The notes under the pieces were generated by a model. The model was not told the origin of the DNA. It saw only the letters and a list, made by a program, of their open reading frames with translations, and did no database searches. A program made the position numbers and the translations under genes. DNA of 64,000 nt from Nocardia rhamnosiphila NBRC 108938 (GTDB taxonomy: Bacteria > Actinomycetota > Actinomycetes > Mycobacteriales > Mycobacteriaceae), in contig NZ_JOAJ01000007.1 of the NCBI RefSeq assembly GCF_000720425.1, positions 423,043 through 487,042 of the forward strand, written 5' to 3'. Position 1 is the first letter of the stretch. Each line of letters opens with the position of its first letter. This document shows positions 41,861 through 52,392 of this stretch, in pieces.

Positions 41861-44800
41861 ATGGGTAGCGGCGCGCGGCCGGGATGGCTTCGCAGGCTGT
41901 GGTCGGAGTGCCGGCGTTTCGGGGGCACGCTGGCCGGTATCGCCGTGGCCCTGGTGGCCGGCGCGGCGGCCGAGATCGTGGCACCGCTGCTCACCAAATG
42001 GGCCGTCGATTCGGCCACCAGCGGGGCCACCCGGGTGATCGGTATCGTCGCCGGACTGCTGGCCCTGCTGGCGGCGGGCCGGTTCGCGGCGTCCTTCGGG
42101 CGGCGGATGCTGGCCGGCAAATTGTCACTGGACGTCCAGCACGGGCTGCGGGTGCAGCTGCTCGGATCGTTGCAGCGGCTGGACGGCGCCGGCCAGGACG
42201 CGCTGCGCACCGGGCAGGTGGTTTCCCGTTCGATCACCGATCTCCAGCTGGTGCAATCGCTGCTGGCGATGGCCCCGCTCTCGGGCATGTCGTTTCTGCA
42301 GTTCGTGCTCGCCGCCGCGGTGATGCTGTGGTTGTCCCCGCCGCTGGCGGCGGTGGCGCTGCTGATGGTGCCGCTGGTGATCGTGGTGGTGTACCGGATG
42401 CGGCCCAAGCTGCACGCCGCCACCTGGTCGGCCCAGCAGCGGGCCGCCGAACTCGCCCAGCACGTGGAGGAGACCGTCACCGGGGTCCGGGTGGTGAAGG
42501 GGTTCGGCCAGGAAGCCCGGATGGTCGATGTGCTCGAACAGCACGGCCGCCGGTTGTTCGCCGAGCGGATGCGCGCGGCCCGGATCAATGCCCGCTTCTC
42601 CCCCACATTGGCGGCCATCCCGCAGGCGGGTCTGGTGGTGGTGATCGCCGTCGGCGGCTGGCTCGCGTTGCACGGTCAGATCGGTCTGGGCACCTTCCTC
42701 GCGTTCAGCGCCTATGTCACCACCATGACCACCACCGCCCGCACCATGGCGTCGGTGCTCATCCTGGCCCAGCTCACCCGGGCCGCGGCCGAACGGGTGT
42801 ATCAGGTGATCGACGCCGGTCCGGCGGTGGCCGATCCGCCGCGACCGGTCCCGGTGCCGGAGGGCCCGCTGGGTATCGAACTCGACGGGGTGAGCTTCGG
42901 CTTCGACCCCGCGCAACCGGTCCTGCGCGACCTGGACCTGCGGGTCCGGCCGGGCGAGACGGTGGCGATCATCGGTCCGGCGGGCTCGGGCAAGACCACG
43001 CTGTCGCTGCTGCTACCCCGGTTCTACGCGCCCGATGCCGGCCGGATCCGGCTGCTGGGCACCGGTGCCGCGCAGCCGGTGGATATCGCCGAGGTGTCCG
43101 CCGCGCAGTTGCGCGCCGCGGTGGGCGTGGTCTTCGACGATCCGTTCCTGTTCAGTTCCAGCGTGGCCGCCAATATCGCCCTCGGCAGGCCCGACGCCAC
43201 ACCCGACGAGATCCGGGCCGCCGCGCGACAGGCCGCCGCCGACGAGTTCATCGAACAGCTGCCGGACGGCTACGACACCGTCGTGGGGGAACGCGGGCTC
43301 ACCCTCTCCGGCGGTCAGCGGCAGCGCATCGCCCTGGCCCGGGCGTTACTGGCCCGGCCGCGCATTCTGGTGCTCGACGACGCCACCTCCGCGGTGGACG
43401 CGGTGACCGAGGCCGCCATCTTCGGCGCACTGCCCGATCAGGGCACCCGCACTACCATCATCCTGGCCCATCGCGAGTCGACCCTCGCCCATGCCGACCG
43501 GGTGATCCGCCTGCCCGAACCGGACACCGTGCCGGTCGCCGGCCCGGTCTATCAGCCCGACCGGCTGCCCCCCGCCGCGTCCGCCGACCGCTTCGGCCCC
43601 ACGCCCGACCTCGGCGCGACCCCCGAACTGCGCCGTGCCATCGATGCGCTGCCCGCCGCCACCGAACGGCCGGGGCTGGACGAGTCCCGGCTCCGGAAGC
43701 CGGATCCGGGGTTCCGCCTCGGCCGGCTGCTGTGGCCGGTGCGCACCCTGGTGCTGGCCTCGGTGGCCCTGCTGGCACTCGACGCGTTGATCGGGATCGG
43801 TTTTCCGCCGCTGGTCCGCCATGCGATCGACGCCGGCGTCACCGGTGGGCAGCCGGCCGCCCTCACCTGGTCGGCCGCACTCGGTACCGGACTGGTGCTG
43901 GCGGGCTGGGTGGTCGCCGCCGCGACCACCCTGTTCACCTCCCGCACCGGCGAACGGGTGCTGTACGGATTGCGTGTCCGCAGTTACGCCCACCTGCAAC
44001 GGCTCGGGCTGGACTACTACGAACGCGAACTGTCCGGCCGGATCATGACCCGGATGACCACCGATGTGGACGCCCTGTCCACCTTCCTGCAGACCGGGGT
44101 GTCCACCGCGCTGGTGAGTGTGCTGTCGCTGGGCGGTATCGCGGTCGCGCTGGTGGTGATCGATCTGCGGCTCGCCCTGGTGGTCCTGCTCGGGGTGCTG
44201 CCGCCGCTGATCATCGCCACGGCGGTGTTCCGCCGGGTCGCCTCGGTGGCCTACACCGTCTCCCGGGAACGGGTCTCCACGGTCAACGCGGATTTCCAGG
44301 AGAACATCGCGGGCCTACGGGCGGTGCAGGCCAATCGGCACGAACGGCTCGCGGCCCACCGGTTCGCCGAATACTCCACGAAGTACCGGCGCAGCCGGAT
44401 GCGAGCGCAGCGCGCCATCGCGTTGTACTTCGCGTTCGTGGCGGCGTGGACCGATCTGGCGCTGGCCCTGGTGGTGTTCACCGGGGCGCACGCGGTGGCC
44501 GCCGGTACCACCAGCACCGGCACCCTGGTCGCCTTCGTGCTGTATCTGGAACTGCTGTTCGGTCCGGTCCAGCAGCTGTCGCAGGTGTTCGACGGGTACC
44601 AGCAGGCGCGGGTGGGTCTGCGCCGTATCGGCGAGCTGCTGCGCACCCCGTCCTCCATCGGTGCCGATCCACCCGACGCCGATCCGATCGCGGCGGGCCT
44701 GCGGGGTGATCTGGCGCTCGACGCGGTGCGTTTCCGCTACCCGGGCACCGAGCGTTTCGCTCTCGACGATGTGGATCTGGCGGTCGCGCCCGGGCAATCG

Positions 44801-45505
44801 CTGGCTCTGGTGGGGGCGACCGGCGCCGGGAAATCCACCATCGTCAAACTGCTCGCCCGCCTCTACGACCTCTCCGGCGCCGATACCGGGGTCATCCGGG
44901 TGGACGGCGTCGATATCCGCGACTACCGGCTGGACCGCTACCGTGCCCGGCTCGGGATGGTCCCGCAGGAAGCTCACCTGTTCACCGGCGATATCGCGAG
45001 CAACATTGCATTCGGGAAACCTGACGCGTCCGAGGCGGAGATCGAGGCGGCCGCCCGCGCGGTCGGTGCGCGGGAGATGATCGCCGGCCTGCCCGGCGGA
45101 TTCGGGCGGCCGGTGGGCGAGCGCGGGCGCGGGCTCTCGGCGGGTCAGCGTCAGCTCATCGCGCTGGCCCGTGCCCAGCTGGTGGACCCCGATCTGTTGC
45201 TGCTCGACGAGGCGACCGCCACCCTCGACCCCGACACCGAGGAGAAAGTGCTGGCCGCGACCGGATCGCTGGCTCGCCACCGCACGACCGTGGTGGTCGC
45301 GCACCGGCTGGCCACGGCCGCGCGGGCCGATCGGATCGCCGTGGTGGAGCACGGCCGGATCGTCGAAGTGGGCACTCATGCCGAGCTCGTGGCGGCCGGT
45401 GGGCACTATGCCCGCCTCTGGACAGCGGCCGGAAGCGGCGAAGGAATATTCTCGGTCGAGGACGAGTCGTCAACAATGAGGTCGGGATTGTCCGGTGGTC
45501 GGTGA
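41861..45505 (+). CDS. Fused tandem ABC exporter (Rv0194-like multidrug transporter)
   Basis: 1214-aa protein with two copies of membrane domain plus nucleotide-binding domain, the layout of M. tuberculosis Rv0194 (about 1194 aa). First half: six-helix domain (about 1-320), Walker A GPAGSGKTT, signature LSGGQRQRIALARAL, Walker B ILVLDDATSAVD (Asp instead of the catalytic Glu). Second half: six-helix domain, Walker A GATGAGKST, signature LSAGQRQLIALARA, Walker B LLLLDEATATLD (Glu present), H-loop VVAHRLATA. One ATP site is therefore probably degenerate, as in heterodimeric exporters. ATG at 41861 follows a run of G; an in-frame ATG 9 codons earlier is the alternative. Exports lipids or drugs (family inference). 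Confidence 0.94.
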   Translation: MGSGARPGWLRRLWSECRRFGGTLAGIAVALVAGAAAEIVAPLLTKWAVDSATSGATRVIGIVAGLLALLAAGRFAASFGRRMLAGKLSLDVQHGLRVQLLGSLQRLDGAGQDALRTGQVVSRSITDLQLVQSLLAMAPLSGMSFLQFVLAAAVMLWLSPPLAAVALLMVPLVIVVVYRMRPKLHAATWSAQQRAAELAQHVEETVTGVRVVKGFGQEARMVDVLEQHGRRLFAERMRAARINARFSPTLAAIPQAGLVVVIAVGGWLALHGQIGLGTFLAFSAYVTTMTTTARTMASVLILAQLTRAAAERVYQVIDAGPAVADPPRPVPVPEGPLGIELDGVSFGFDPAQPVLRDLDLRVRPGETVAIIGPAGSGKTTLSLLLPRFYAPDAGRIRLLGTGAAQPVDIAEVSAAQLRAAVGVVFDDPFLFSSSVAANIALGRPDATPDEIRAAARQAAADEFIEQLPDGYDTVVGERGLTLSGGQRQRIALARALLARPRILVLDDATSAVDAVTEAAIFGALPDQGTRTTIILAHRESTLAHADRVIRLPEPDTVPVAGPVYQPDRLPPAASADRFGPTPDLGATPELRRAIDALPAATERPGLDESRLRKPDPGFRLGRLLWPVRTLVLASVALLALDALIGIGFPPLVRHAIDAGVTGGQPAALTWSAALGTGLVLAGWVVAAATTLFTSRTGERVLYGLRVRSYAHLQRLGLDYYERELSGRIMTRMTTDVDALSTFLQTGVSTALVSVLSLGGIAVALVVIDLRLALVVLLGVLPPLIIATAVFRRVASVAYTVSRERVSTVNADFQENIAGLRAVQANRHERLAAHRFAEYSTKYRRSRMRAQRAIALYFAFVAAWTDLALALVVFTGAHAVAAGTTSTGTLVAFVLYLELLFGPVQQLSQVFDGYQQARVGLRRIGELLRTPSSIGADPPDADPIAAGLRGDLALDAVRFRYPGTERFALDDVDLAVAPGQSLALVGATGAGKSTIVKLLARLYDLSGADTGVIRVDGVDIRDYRLDRYRARLGMVPQEAHLFTGDIASNIAFGKPDASEAEIEAAARAVGAREMIAGLPGGFGRPVGERGRGLSAGQRQLIALARAQLVDPDLLLLDEATATLDPDTEEKVLAATGSLARHRTTVVVAHRLATAARADRIAVVEHGRIVEVGTHAELVAAGGHYARLWTAAGSGEGIFSVEDESSTMRSGLSGGR

Positions 45506-45631
45506 CCGAGCGGATGTGCGCGGGGGCATATCCTCGTCTTCAGGGCGTATCGGTACCCATCCGCCGAGGCCCTGTGCCGGGCACGTCACAAACGTCGCAG
45601 CGCGAAGAACGAAATGAGGCGAACACCTGCT

Positions 45632-48600
45632 GTGAGCAGCTCAAAATCCCAGTTCGGTCAGAACCAGTGGCTGGTCGACGAGATGTATCAGAAGTTCAAA
45701 CAGGATCCATCCTCGGTCGACGCCAGCTGGCACGAGTTCCTCGCCGACTACACCCCCGAGATCTCCGGTGATTCCGGTAACACCCAGTCTGCTCCGGCGC
45801 CGACGGCTCCGACGTCGGCGGTGAAATCCGCCCCTGCCGCCGTGCCCGCCGAAAATTCTTCGGTCCGGACCCGGGCCACCGCCCCGACCGCTCCGGCCAC
45901 CACGTCCGCGCCGGCCGCCGCGCCGAAGTCCGCCCCGGCCGCCACCACCGCCGCGCGGACCACCGCGGCCGCCCAGCAGCGGGCCCCGCAGACGACCCCG
46001 GCCCCGGCGTCCAATGCCGCCGCCACCTCGGGTGCGCCCAAGCCGGCTCCGGCCGCGGACGAGAAGAAGGTGCTGCGTGGTGCCGCCGCCGCGGTCGCCA
46101 AGAACATGTCGGCGTCGCTGAGCATCCCGACCGCCACCAGCGTGCGGGCCGTGCCGGCCAAGCTGATGATCGACAACCGGCTGGTCATCAATAACCATCT
46201 CGCCCGCACCCGGGGCGGCAAGATCTCCTTCACCCATCTGCTCGGCTACGCGATCGTGCAGGCGGTGAAGGCGTTCCCGAACATGAACCGGCATTTCGCC
46301 GAGGTCGACGGTAAGCCGAACGCGGTCACCCCCGCGCACACCAACCTCGGTCTGGCCATCGACCTGCCCGGTAAGGACGGCAGCCGGTCCCTGGTCGTCG
46401 CCGCCATCAAGGGCACCGAGGACATGACCTTCGGTCAGTTCCACACCGCCTACGAGGACATCGTCCGCCGCGCCCGCGACGGCAAACTGACCGCCGAGGA
46501 CTTCAGCGGGGTCACCATCTCGCTGACCAACCCGGGCACCATCGGCACCGTGCATTCCGTACCGCGGCTGATGCAGGGCCAGGGCGCGATCATCGGCGCG
46601 GGCGCCATGGAGTACCCGGCGGAGTTCCAGGGGATGAGCGACGAGCGGATCGCCGATATCGGTATCGGCAAGCTCATGACGCTGACCTCCACCTACGATC
46701 ACCGCATCATCCAGGGCGCGGAATCCGGCGATTTCCTGCGCACCATCCACAAGCTGCTCATCGCGGACGAGTTCTACGACGAGATCTTCCACGGTCTGGC
46801 CGTGCCCTACGAGCCGGTGCGCTGGCGCAAGGACATCAAGGAACGCGGCGTCGACAAGAGCACCCGGGTGCTCGAGATGATCGCCGCCTACCGCAACCGC
46901 GGTCACCTGATGGCCGACACCGATCCGCTGCGCCTGGTCAAGGACAAGTTCCGCAGCCACCCCGATCTGGACGTCACGCAGCACGGCCTCACCCTGTGGG
47001 ATCTGGACCGCGAGTTCAATGTCGGCGGTTTCCACGGCGAAGAGCGGATGAAGCTGCGCGATGTGCTGTCGGTACTGCGCGATTCCTACTGCCGCCACGT
47101 CGGTGTGGAGTACACCCACATCCTCGAAGAAGACCAGCTCAAGTGGATGCAGGACCGGGTCGAGCAGAAGCACGTCAAGCCGACCGTCGCCCAGCAGAAG
47201 TACATCCTGAACCGGCTCAACGCGGCCGAGGCGTTCGAAACCTTCCTGCAGACCAAGTACGTCGGCCAGAAGCGCTTCTCGCTGGAGGGCGCCGAAACCG
47301 TCATCCCGATGATGGACGCCGTGATCGACCAGTGCGCCGAGTACGCGCTCGACGAGGTCATCATCGGTATGCCGCACCGCGGCCGCCTCAATGTGCTGGC
47401 CAATATCGTGGGCAAGCCCTACTCGAAGATCTTCACCGAGTTCGAGGGCAATATGAACCCGGCCGCCACCCACGGCTCGGGCGATGTGAAGTACCACCTC
47501 GGTGCGCGCGGCAACTACCTGCAGATGTTCGGCGACAACGAGATCGAGGTCTCGCTGACCGCCAACCCCTCGCATCTGGAAGCGGTCGACCCGGTACTCG
47601 AGGGTCTGGTCCGCGCCAAGCAGGACCTGCTGGACAAGGGCGACGGCCCCGAGGGCTTCTCGGTCGTACCGCTGATGCTGCACGGTGACGCCGCGTTCGC
47701 CGGCCAGGGTGTGGTGGCCGAGACGCTGAACCTGTCGGGCCTGCGCGGGTACCGCGTGGGCGGCACCATCCACATCGTGGTGAACAACCAGATCGGTTTC
47801 ACCACGGCCCCGGAGAACAGCCGGTCCACCGAGTACTCCACCGATATCGCCAAGTTCATCGGCGCCCCGATCTTCCACGTCAACGGCGACGACCCGGAGG
47901 CGTGCGACTGGGTCGCGCGCCTGGCGGTCGATTTCCGGCAGAAGTTCCGCAAGGACGTGGTCATCGACCTGATCTGCTACCGCCGTCGCGGTCACAACGA
48001 GGGCGACGACCCCTCGATGACCCAGCCGTACATGTACGACGTCATCGACACCAAGCGCAGTGTCCGCAAGAGCTACACCGAAAGCCTGATCGGCCGCGGC
48101 GATATCTCGCTGAAAGAGGCCGAGGACGCGCTGCGCGACTACCAGGGCCAGTTGGAGCGGGTCTTCAACGAGGTCCGGGAGCTGGAGAAGTATCCCCAGG
48201 GACCAAGCGCATCGGTGGAGGACGATCAGCAGGTCCCGTCCACCGTGCTCACCGCGGTCGACAAATCGGTGCTGCAGCGGATCGGCGACGCGTTCCTGAA
48301 CGTGCCCGACGGTTTCAGCGTGCACCCGCGGGTGCAGCCGGTGCTGGAGAAGCGCCGGGAGATGGCCTACGAGGGCAAGGTCGACTGGGCGTTCGCCGAG
48401 TTGCTCGCCTTCGGCACGCTGATCGACGAGGGTCGCGCGGTCCGGCTGACCGGCCAGGATTCGCGCCGCGGCACTTTCACCCAGCGCCATTCGGTGATCA
48501 TCGACCGCAAGACCGCGGCCGAGTACACCCCGCTGCACAACCTCAACAGCGCCAACCCCGGCTGGTTCGCGGTGCACGATTCGGCGCTGAGCGAGTTCGC

Positions 48601-49432
48601 CGCCGTCGGCTTCGAGTACGGCTACTCGCTGGGTAACCCGGACGCGCTGGTGCTGTGGGAGGCCCAGTTCGGTGACTTCGTCAACGGCGCCCAGTCGATC
48701 ATCGACGAGTTCATCTCCTCCGGTGAGGCCAAATGGGGCCAGCTGTCCGAGGTCGTGCTGCTGCTGCCGCACGGGCACGAGGGTCAGGGCCCGGACCACA
48801 CCTCCGGCCGTATCGAGCGCTTCCTGCAGCTGTGCGCGGAGGGTTCGATGACGGTGGCGGTGCCGTCCACCCCGGCGAACTACTTCCACCTGCTGCGCCG
48901 GCACGCGCTGGACGGTATCCGGCGTCCGCTGATCGTCTTCACCCCGAAGTCGATGCTGCGCAACAAGGCCGTCGTCAGCGATCTCAAGGATTTCACCGAG
49001 AGCAAGTTCCGCTCGGTGTTCGACGAGCCCACCTACGAACAGGGCATCGGCGACCGCGCCGCGGTCAAGCGCATCCTGCTCACCAGCGGCAAGCTCTACT
49101 ACGAGCTGGCCGCCGCGAAGGCCAAGCGCAAGCGTGACGATGTCGCCATCGTCCGGGTCGAGCAGCTCTACCCGCTGCCCAAGTTCCGGTTGAACGAGGC
49201 CCTGGAGCGGTACTCGAACGCCACCGAGATCGCCTGGGTCCAGGAGGAGCCGGCGAACCAGGGCGCGTGGCCGTTCTTCGGCCTGAACCTGCCGGAGCTG
49301 CTGCCGGAGCGGCTGGGCCGCCTGCGCCGTATCTCGCGTCGTGCCATGTCGGCCCCGTCCTCGGGTTCGAGCAAGGTGCACGCGGTGGAGCAGGCCGAGA
49401 TCATCGAGGAGGCGTTCGCGCCCACCGAGTGA
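45632..49432 (+). CDS. kgd: Multifunctional 2-oxoglutarate decarboxylase/dehydrogenase KGD (E1o-E2o fusion)
   Basis: 1266-aa enzyme of the TCA cycle: thiamine-diphosphate-dependent 2-oxoglutarate decarboxylase fused to a dihydrolipoyl succinyltransferase-like domain. Domains in order: N-terminal [21 protein letters not shown], an Ala/Pro/Thr-rich linker (about 45-150), an E2-type domain ending [17 protein letters not shown] (about 355), then the E1 region with [43 protein letters not shown] (ThDP and Mg binding) and [22 protein letters not shown]. No lipoyl domain, as in actinobacterial KGD. GTG at 45632 is chosen because family proteins begin just before FGQN; an in-frame ATG at 45614 adds 6 residues. 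Followed by a strong terminator. Confidence 0.97.
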   Translation: MSSSKSQFGQNQWLVDEMYQKFKQDPSSVDASWHEFLADYTPEISGDSGNTQSAPAPTAPTSAVKSAPAAVPAENSSVRTRATAPTAPATTSAPAAAPKSAPAATTAARTTAAAQQRAPQTTPAPASNAAATSGAPKPAPAADEKKVLRGAAAAVAKNMSASLSIPTATSVRAVPAKLMIDNRLVINNHLARTRGGKISFTHLLGYAIVQAVKAFPNMNRHFAEVDGKPNAVTPAHTNLGLAIDLPGKDGSRSLVVAAIKGTEDMTFGQFHTAYEDIVRRARDGKLTAEDFSGVTISLTNPGTIGTVHSVPRLMQGQGAIIGAGAMEYPAEFQGMSDERIADIGIGKLMTLTSTYDHRIIQGAESGDFLRTIHKLLIADEFYDEIFHGLAVPYEPVRWRKDIKERGVDKSTRVLEMIAAYRNRGHLMADTDPLRLVKDKFRSHPDLDVTQHGLTLWDLDREFNVGGFHGEERMKLRDVLSVLRDSYCRHVGVEYTHILEEDQLKWMQDRVEQKHVKPTVAQQKYILNRLNAAEAFETFLQTKYVGQKRFSLEGAETVIPMMDAVIDQCAEYALDEVIIGMPHRGRLNVLANIVGKPYSKIFTEFEGNMNPAATHGSGDVKYHLGARGNYLQMFGDNEIEVSLTANPSHLEAVDPVLEGLVRAKQDLLDKGDGPEGFSVVPLMLHGDAAFAGQGVVAETLNLSGLRGYRVGGTIHIVVNNQIGFTTAPENSRSTEYSTDIAKFIGAPIFHVNGDDPEACDWVARLAVDFRQKFRKDVVIDLICYRRRGHNEGDDPSMTQPYMYDVIDTKRSVRKSYTESLIGRGDISLKEAEDALRDYQGQLERVFNEVRELEKYPQGPSASVEDDQQVPSTVLTAVDKSVLQRIGDAFLNVPDGFSVHPRVQPVLEKRREMAYEGKVDWAFAELLAFGTLIDEGRAVRLTGQDSRRGTFTQRHSVIIDRKTAAEYTPLHNLNSANPGWFAVHDSALSEFAAVGFEYGYSLGNPDALVLWEAQFGDFVNGAQSIIDEFISSGEAKWGQLSEVVLLLPHGHEGQGPDHTSGRIERFLQLCAEGSMTVAVPSTPANYFHLLRRHALDGIRRPLIVFTPKSMLRNKAVVSDLKDFTESKFRSVFDEPTYEQGIGDRAAVKRILLTSGKLYYELAAAKAKRKRDDVAIVRVEQLYPLPKFRLNEALERYSNATEIAWVQEEPANQGAWPFFGLNLPELLPERLGRLRRISRRAMSAPSSGSSKVHAVEQAEIIEEAFAPTE

Positions 49433-49447
49433 GTCTCGGCGCCTACC

Positions 49448-49496
49448 CGACGCCGGGCGTGCGTCCTTCCGCGGAAGGTATGCGCGCCCGGCGTCG
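49448..49496 (+). terminator. Terminator after kgd
   Basis: A perfect 12-bp stem (CGACGCCGGGCG at 49448-49459, CGCCCGGCGTCG at 49485-49496) whose loop holds a second 6-bp hairpin CCTTCC-GC-GGAAGG. It starts 16 bp after the kgd stop. Confidence 0.85.
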
Positions 49497-49835
49497 CGCG
49501 TTTCGGTGCCACTCCGGCGGTTGCCGGAAGCGAGTCCGGTCGAAGACGTCTGTGAGCCGTCCCGGCGCCGGCGACGATGTGTACCGGCGTCGGGCCATCG
49601 GGTCCGACCCCGACGATCGATGCTGTGTCATCTAGCCCGTGGAGCCCGGCGCGAATGCGGTCCGCGGTGTCGATAGCGATGCCCGCATCTGGAACGGATG
49701 AGGATTTCGCCATCCGGGCAAGGGATGACAGCTATCGTCGTCACTGCGGCCCGATCGACGGCCCGCGTGCCCCTCCGCATGCCGCCGCCGGACGGGTCGC
49801 ACAATCGACGCGTATATCGTTGCAGCGGAAAGTGC
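49497..49835. other. Intergenic region, possible decayed gene on the minus strand
   Basis: 339 bp between kgd and the unknown gene at 49836. On the minus strand a frame from an ATG at 49713 gives a protein-like stretch of about 65 residues (includes LHGLDDTASIVGVGPDGP) but then runs through the kgd terminator and into antisense kgd sequence, with no ribosome-binding site. It may be a gene remnant or chance. The promoter of the gene at 49836 probably lies here; TATATCGT near 49811 could be its -10. Confidence 0.35.
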
Positions 49836-50711
49836 ATGAGCGTGGCAGGCGAGATCCAACTGTGGCAGGCCGGACGTCTCGTCGTGAATCGGATGACCCG
49901 GGTCGTCGACGCGGCGGCCGGTGAGGTCGCCCGCAAGGTTTCGGGCAAAGCGGGCGTGCTGACGCATCATTCCGGCCATCCCGGGGATACCGGCGGCGGT
50001 ACCGGCCGGGTACTCGAGGGGACCATCGTCGGTGGAGCGAATATGCACGGCGTCGGCCTGTCCGGGAGACGTATACCGGTCGATCCGGACCGGGTCGTCG
50101 TACGGCCGTTGCACAACGATCACCGCGAAGTCGTCGGCCTGCGGATACCTGCGAACTTCGACGATGATCGCGCTGCCGCGAGGTGGGCCGACGGCCAATT
50201 GCTGGGTCATTTCACGAATCGGGTCCCGGTGCTGTCCAGCGCCGACCACAAACGAGCGTCCTCATTGGTGGAGGACTGGGATGCGAAACCGTTCTTCGTC
50301 GTGGGTAAGTTCCGTGCGCTCGATACGGAGGTCATGCTCGACCATGGCACGGGGGCGGAACCGGTGCGGCTGGGTGGCGCGGAGTTCGGCCACCTGATTG
50401 CGCGCCGTCCGGAGTTCGACGAGATGATCGACACCATCCCTGGATCGCGGCGGCCGGTGGTACTGGTTTCCCAAGGGTCCGGCGTCACGGATCCGAAGCT
50501 GGTCGAGTCGATCGCCGGATACCTGCACAGCCAGACCGATCTGATCGGCCCGGTGCGCGGAGTCGTCCATCCCACCACCAGGCTCGAACAGACGCGATCG
50601 GGCGCCTACCTGCCGTATCCGGAGTTGGAGGCGCACGTCACACTGGATGCGACCTACCAGCCGACGTCGGAGTACCTCGAATACCGGCATCCCGCCACCC
50701 GCGAAACCTGA
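49836..50711 (+). CDS. Hypothetical protein, unknown family
   Basis: 291-aa protein not recognised. It starts MSVAGEIQLWQAGRLVVNRM and has no signal peptide or membrane segment. The middle contains RIPANFDDDRAAARWADGQ and KPFFVVGKFRALDTEV. A later block RRPVVLVSQGSGVTDPKLVESIAGYL followed by VRGVVHPTTRLEQT looks like the C-terminal Rossmann-like region seen in some secreted polymorphic-toxin or lonely-Cys type domains, but here a Gln-Gly-Ser replaces the cysteine, so this is only a resemblance. ATG at 49836 is preceded by GCGGAAAG; a longer frame to 49698 exists. It ends 16 bp before the convergent sigma-factor gene. Confidence 0.65.
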   Translation: MSVAGEIQLWQAGRLVVNRMTRVVDAAAGEVARKVSGKAGVLTHHSGHPGDTGGGTGRVLEGTIVGGANMHGVGLSGRRIPVDPDRVVVRPLHNDHREVVGLRIPANFDDDRAAARWADGQLLGHFTNRVPVLSSADHKRASSLVEDWDAKPFFVVGKFRALDTEVMLDHGTGAEPVRLGGAEFGHLIARRPEFDEMIDTIPGSRRPVVLVSQGSGVTDPKLVESIAGYLHSQTDLIGPVRGVVHPTTRLEQTRSGAYLPYPELEAHVTLDATYQPTSEYLEYRHPATRET

Positions 50712-50727
50712 TCCGTGAACCCGGCGC

Positions 50728-51624
50728 TCAGCCGTTCGCGGCCGTCCAGGGCCGCAGTTTCTCCGGGTTCCGGATCGCCCAGATGCGGGTGATGAGGCCG
50801 TCGGCGATATCGAAGGCGTACACCGAGACGATGGTGTCGTCCAGCTGGGCCACCAGTCCGGGCTGGCCGTTCACCGTGCGCTCCAGCAGGGTGAACGCGG
50901 GGCTGCGGGCGGCGATCTCCAGCCAGGTGCGGGCGATCCGCTCGCCGCCGTGGATCGGCTCGCGGAAAGCCGGTGCCAGGCCGCCGCCGTCGGCCGTGGC
51001 CCGCGCTTGCGGGTCGAGGAGGCCGATCAGGGCCTCGATATCCTGGGCCTGCCAGGCGCGTTTGAAATCCCGGACCACTCCGGCGCGTTCGGCGCTCGAC
51101 GACCCCCGCGAGGTGTCGATACGGCGGCGGGCGCTGGAGGCGAGCTGACGGCACGCCGCGGGAGTGCGTCCGACGATATCGGCGACCTCGGCGAAGGAGT
51201 AACGGAAGACGTCGTGCAGCACGAACGCCACCCGTTCGGCCGGTGTCATGGAATCCAGCACGACGAGAAAGGCCATACTGATCGACTCGTCGAGGGTGAC
51301 CCGGTCGGCCGGGTCGGCGGATGCGGGACCATCGAGCCATTCGGACCTGCCGGGTATCGGTTCCGGAATCCAATCGCCGACATAGCGTTCCCGCCTGCTG
51401 CGCGCCGAGCCGAGCAGATCGAGGCAGATCCGGCCCGCGACCGTGGTCAACCACGCGCCGGGCGCAGCGACCTCCTGCCGCTGCCGCTCCGACAGCGCGT
51501 ACCAGCGCACATAGGTCTCCTGCACCACATCCTCGGCCTCGGCCAGTGAGCCGAGCAGCCGGTAGGCGATATTGATCAGCTGACGGCGTTCACTGATCAC
51601 CGCGGGCAGGTGCGGGTCGGTCAT
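50728..51624 (-). CDS. sigJ: ECF RNA polymerase sigma factor, SigJ/ECF41 type with SnoaL-like domain
   Basis: 298-aa extracytoplasmic-function sigma factor. Sigma region 2 contains RRQLINIAYRLLGSLAEAEDVVQETYVRW (split here as LGSLAEAEDVVQETYVRW, about 24-41), region 4 FVLHDVFRYSFAEVADIVGR (about 131-150) with the helix-turn-helix ending in RTPAACRQLASSARRRI. From about residue 185 a SnoaL/NTF2-like domain follows (GLLDPQARATADGGG, WLEIAARSPAFTLLER, GLITRIWAIRNPEKL), which in ECF41 factors acts as a built-in anti-sigma module. ATG at 51624 follows AGGAG. Divergent from the FMN reductase and SnoaL-like gene pair, which are probable targets. Confidence 0.93.
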   Translation of the reverse strand: MTDPHLPAVISERRQLINIAYRLLGSLAEAEDVVQETYVRWYALSERQRQEVAAPGAWLTTVAGRICLDLLGSARSRRERYVGDWIPEPIPGRSEWLDGPASADPADRVTLDESISMAFLVVLDSMTPAERVAFVLHDVFRYSFAEVADIVGRTPAACRQLASSARRRIDTSRGSSSAERAGVVRDFKRAWQAQDIEALIGLLDPQARATADGGGLAPAFREPIHGGERIARTWLEIAARSPAFTLLERTVNGQPGLVAQLDDTIVSVYAFDIADGLITRIWAIRNPEKLRPWTAANG

Positions 51625-51759
51625 GGTCGGCTCCTTCGATCTGCGCGTCTTCTGTCGAACTCGACGAATCGGCGACCCGATTTGTGAGGCGGCCTGACAT
51701 TCCGCGGGACTGTCTCGTCGGACAGTCGTGACACCCTCGGCAGAGCAGGAGTTCGGACA

Positions 51760-52392
51760 ATGATCAGAATCGGCATCATTCTCGGCAGTACCCGGCCCAA
51801 CCGCAACGGCCCACAGGTCGCCCGGTGGGTTCTGGACACGGCAGCACAGCGTGGCGACGCCGAGTTCGAACTGATCGATCTGCGCGACCACCCGCTACCG
51901 CATCTGGACGAGCCCGTGGCGCCGATGTTCGGTCCGTCGGTCCACGCGCATACCCGCGCCTGGGCCGAACGAATCGCCCCGTTCGACGGTTTCGTGGTGG
52001 TGACCCCGGAGTACAACGGCGGCCCACCCGGAGTACTGAAGAACGCGATCGACCACCTGTGCGCGGAGTGGGCGGACAAGGCGATCGGATTCGTCTCCTA
52101 CGGGGCGGGCGGCGGAGCTCGTGCGGTGGTGCAACTCCGAGCGGTCTGCAGCACGCTGGGCATGGCCGATGTGAGCCATCAGGTCGTGATCTCCCTGCAC
52201 ACCGATTTCGAGAACTTCACCACCTTCACACCGCGCGACCACCACGCCGCCGCCCTGGGCACGCTGCTGGATCAGGTTCTCGCCTGGAGCACCGCCCTGG
52301 CGCCGCTACGCCGGCCCGCCCTCGATACTCCGAACATCGACCCGGAAGGAATTGATCATGACGACTCCGCACGACTCTCGGTCACACGCTGA
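51760..52392 (+). CDS. NADPH-dependent FMN reductase (flavodoxin-like)
   Basis: 210-aa oxidoreductase of the NAD(P)H-dependent FMN/quinone reductase family. FMN phosphate loop GIILGSTRPNRNGPQVARW (about 5-23), substrate region VVVTPEYNGGPPGVLKNAIDHL (split motif TPEYNGGPPGVLKNAID, about 81-97) and FVSYGAGGGARAVVQL. ATG at 51760. Its last 35 nt overlap the next gene on the same strand. Divergent from sigJ with a 135-bp gap. Likely protects against quinones or electrophiles (family inference). Confidence 0.92.
   Translation: MIRIGIILGSTRPNRNGPQVARWVLDTAAQRGDAEFELIDLRDHPLPHLDEPVAPMFGPSVHAHTRAWAERIAPFDGFVVVTPEYNGGPPGVLKNAIDHLCAEWADKAIGFVSYGAGGGARAVVQLRAVCSTLGMADVSHQVVISLHTDFENFTTFTPRDHHAAALGTLLDQVLAWSTALAPLRRPALDTPNIDPEGIDHDDSARLSVTR

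Noticed and set aside
45641..49381. A 1246-codon open frame on the minus strand antisense to kgd
   Set aside because: Very GC-rich genes give long antisense open frames by codon bias. The translation is full of low-complexity Arg/Val/Gly/His runs with no domain, while the plus strand encodes full KGD motifs.
49168..49713. Minus-strand frame of 181 codons overlapping the end of kgd
   Set aside because: Only the first 65 residues look protein-like; it lacks a ribosome-binding site and continues through the kgd terminator into antisense sequence. Kept only as a possible remnant.
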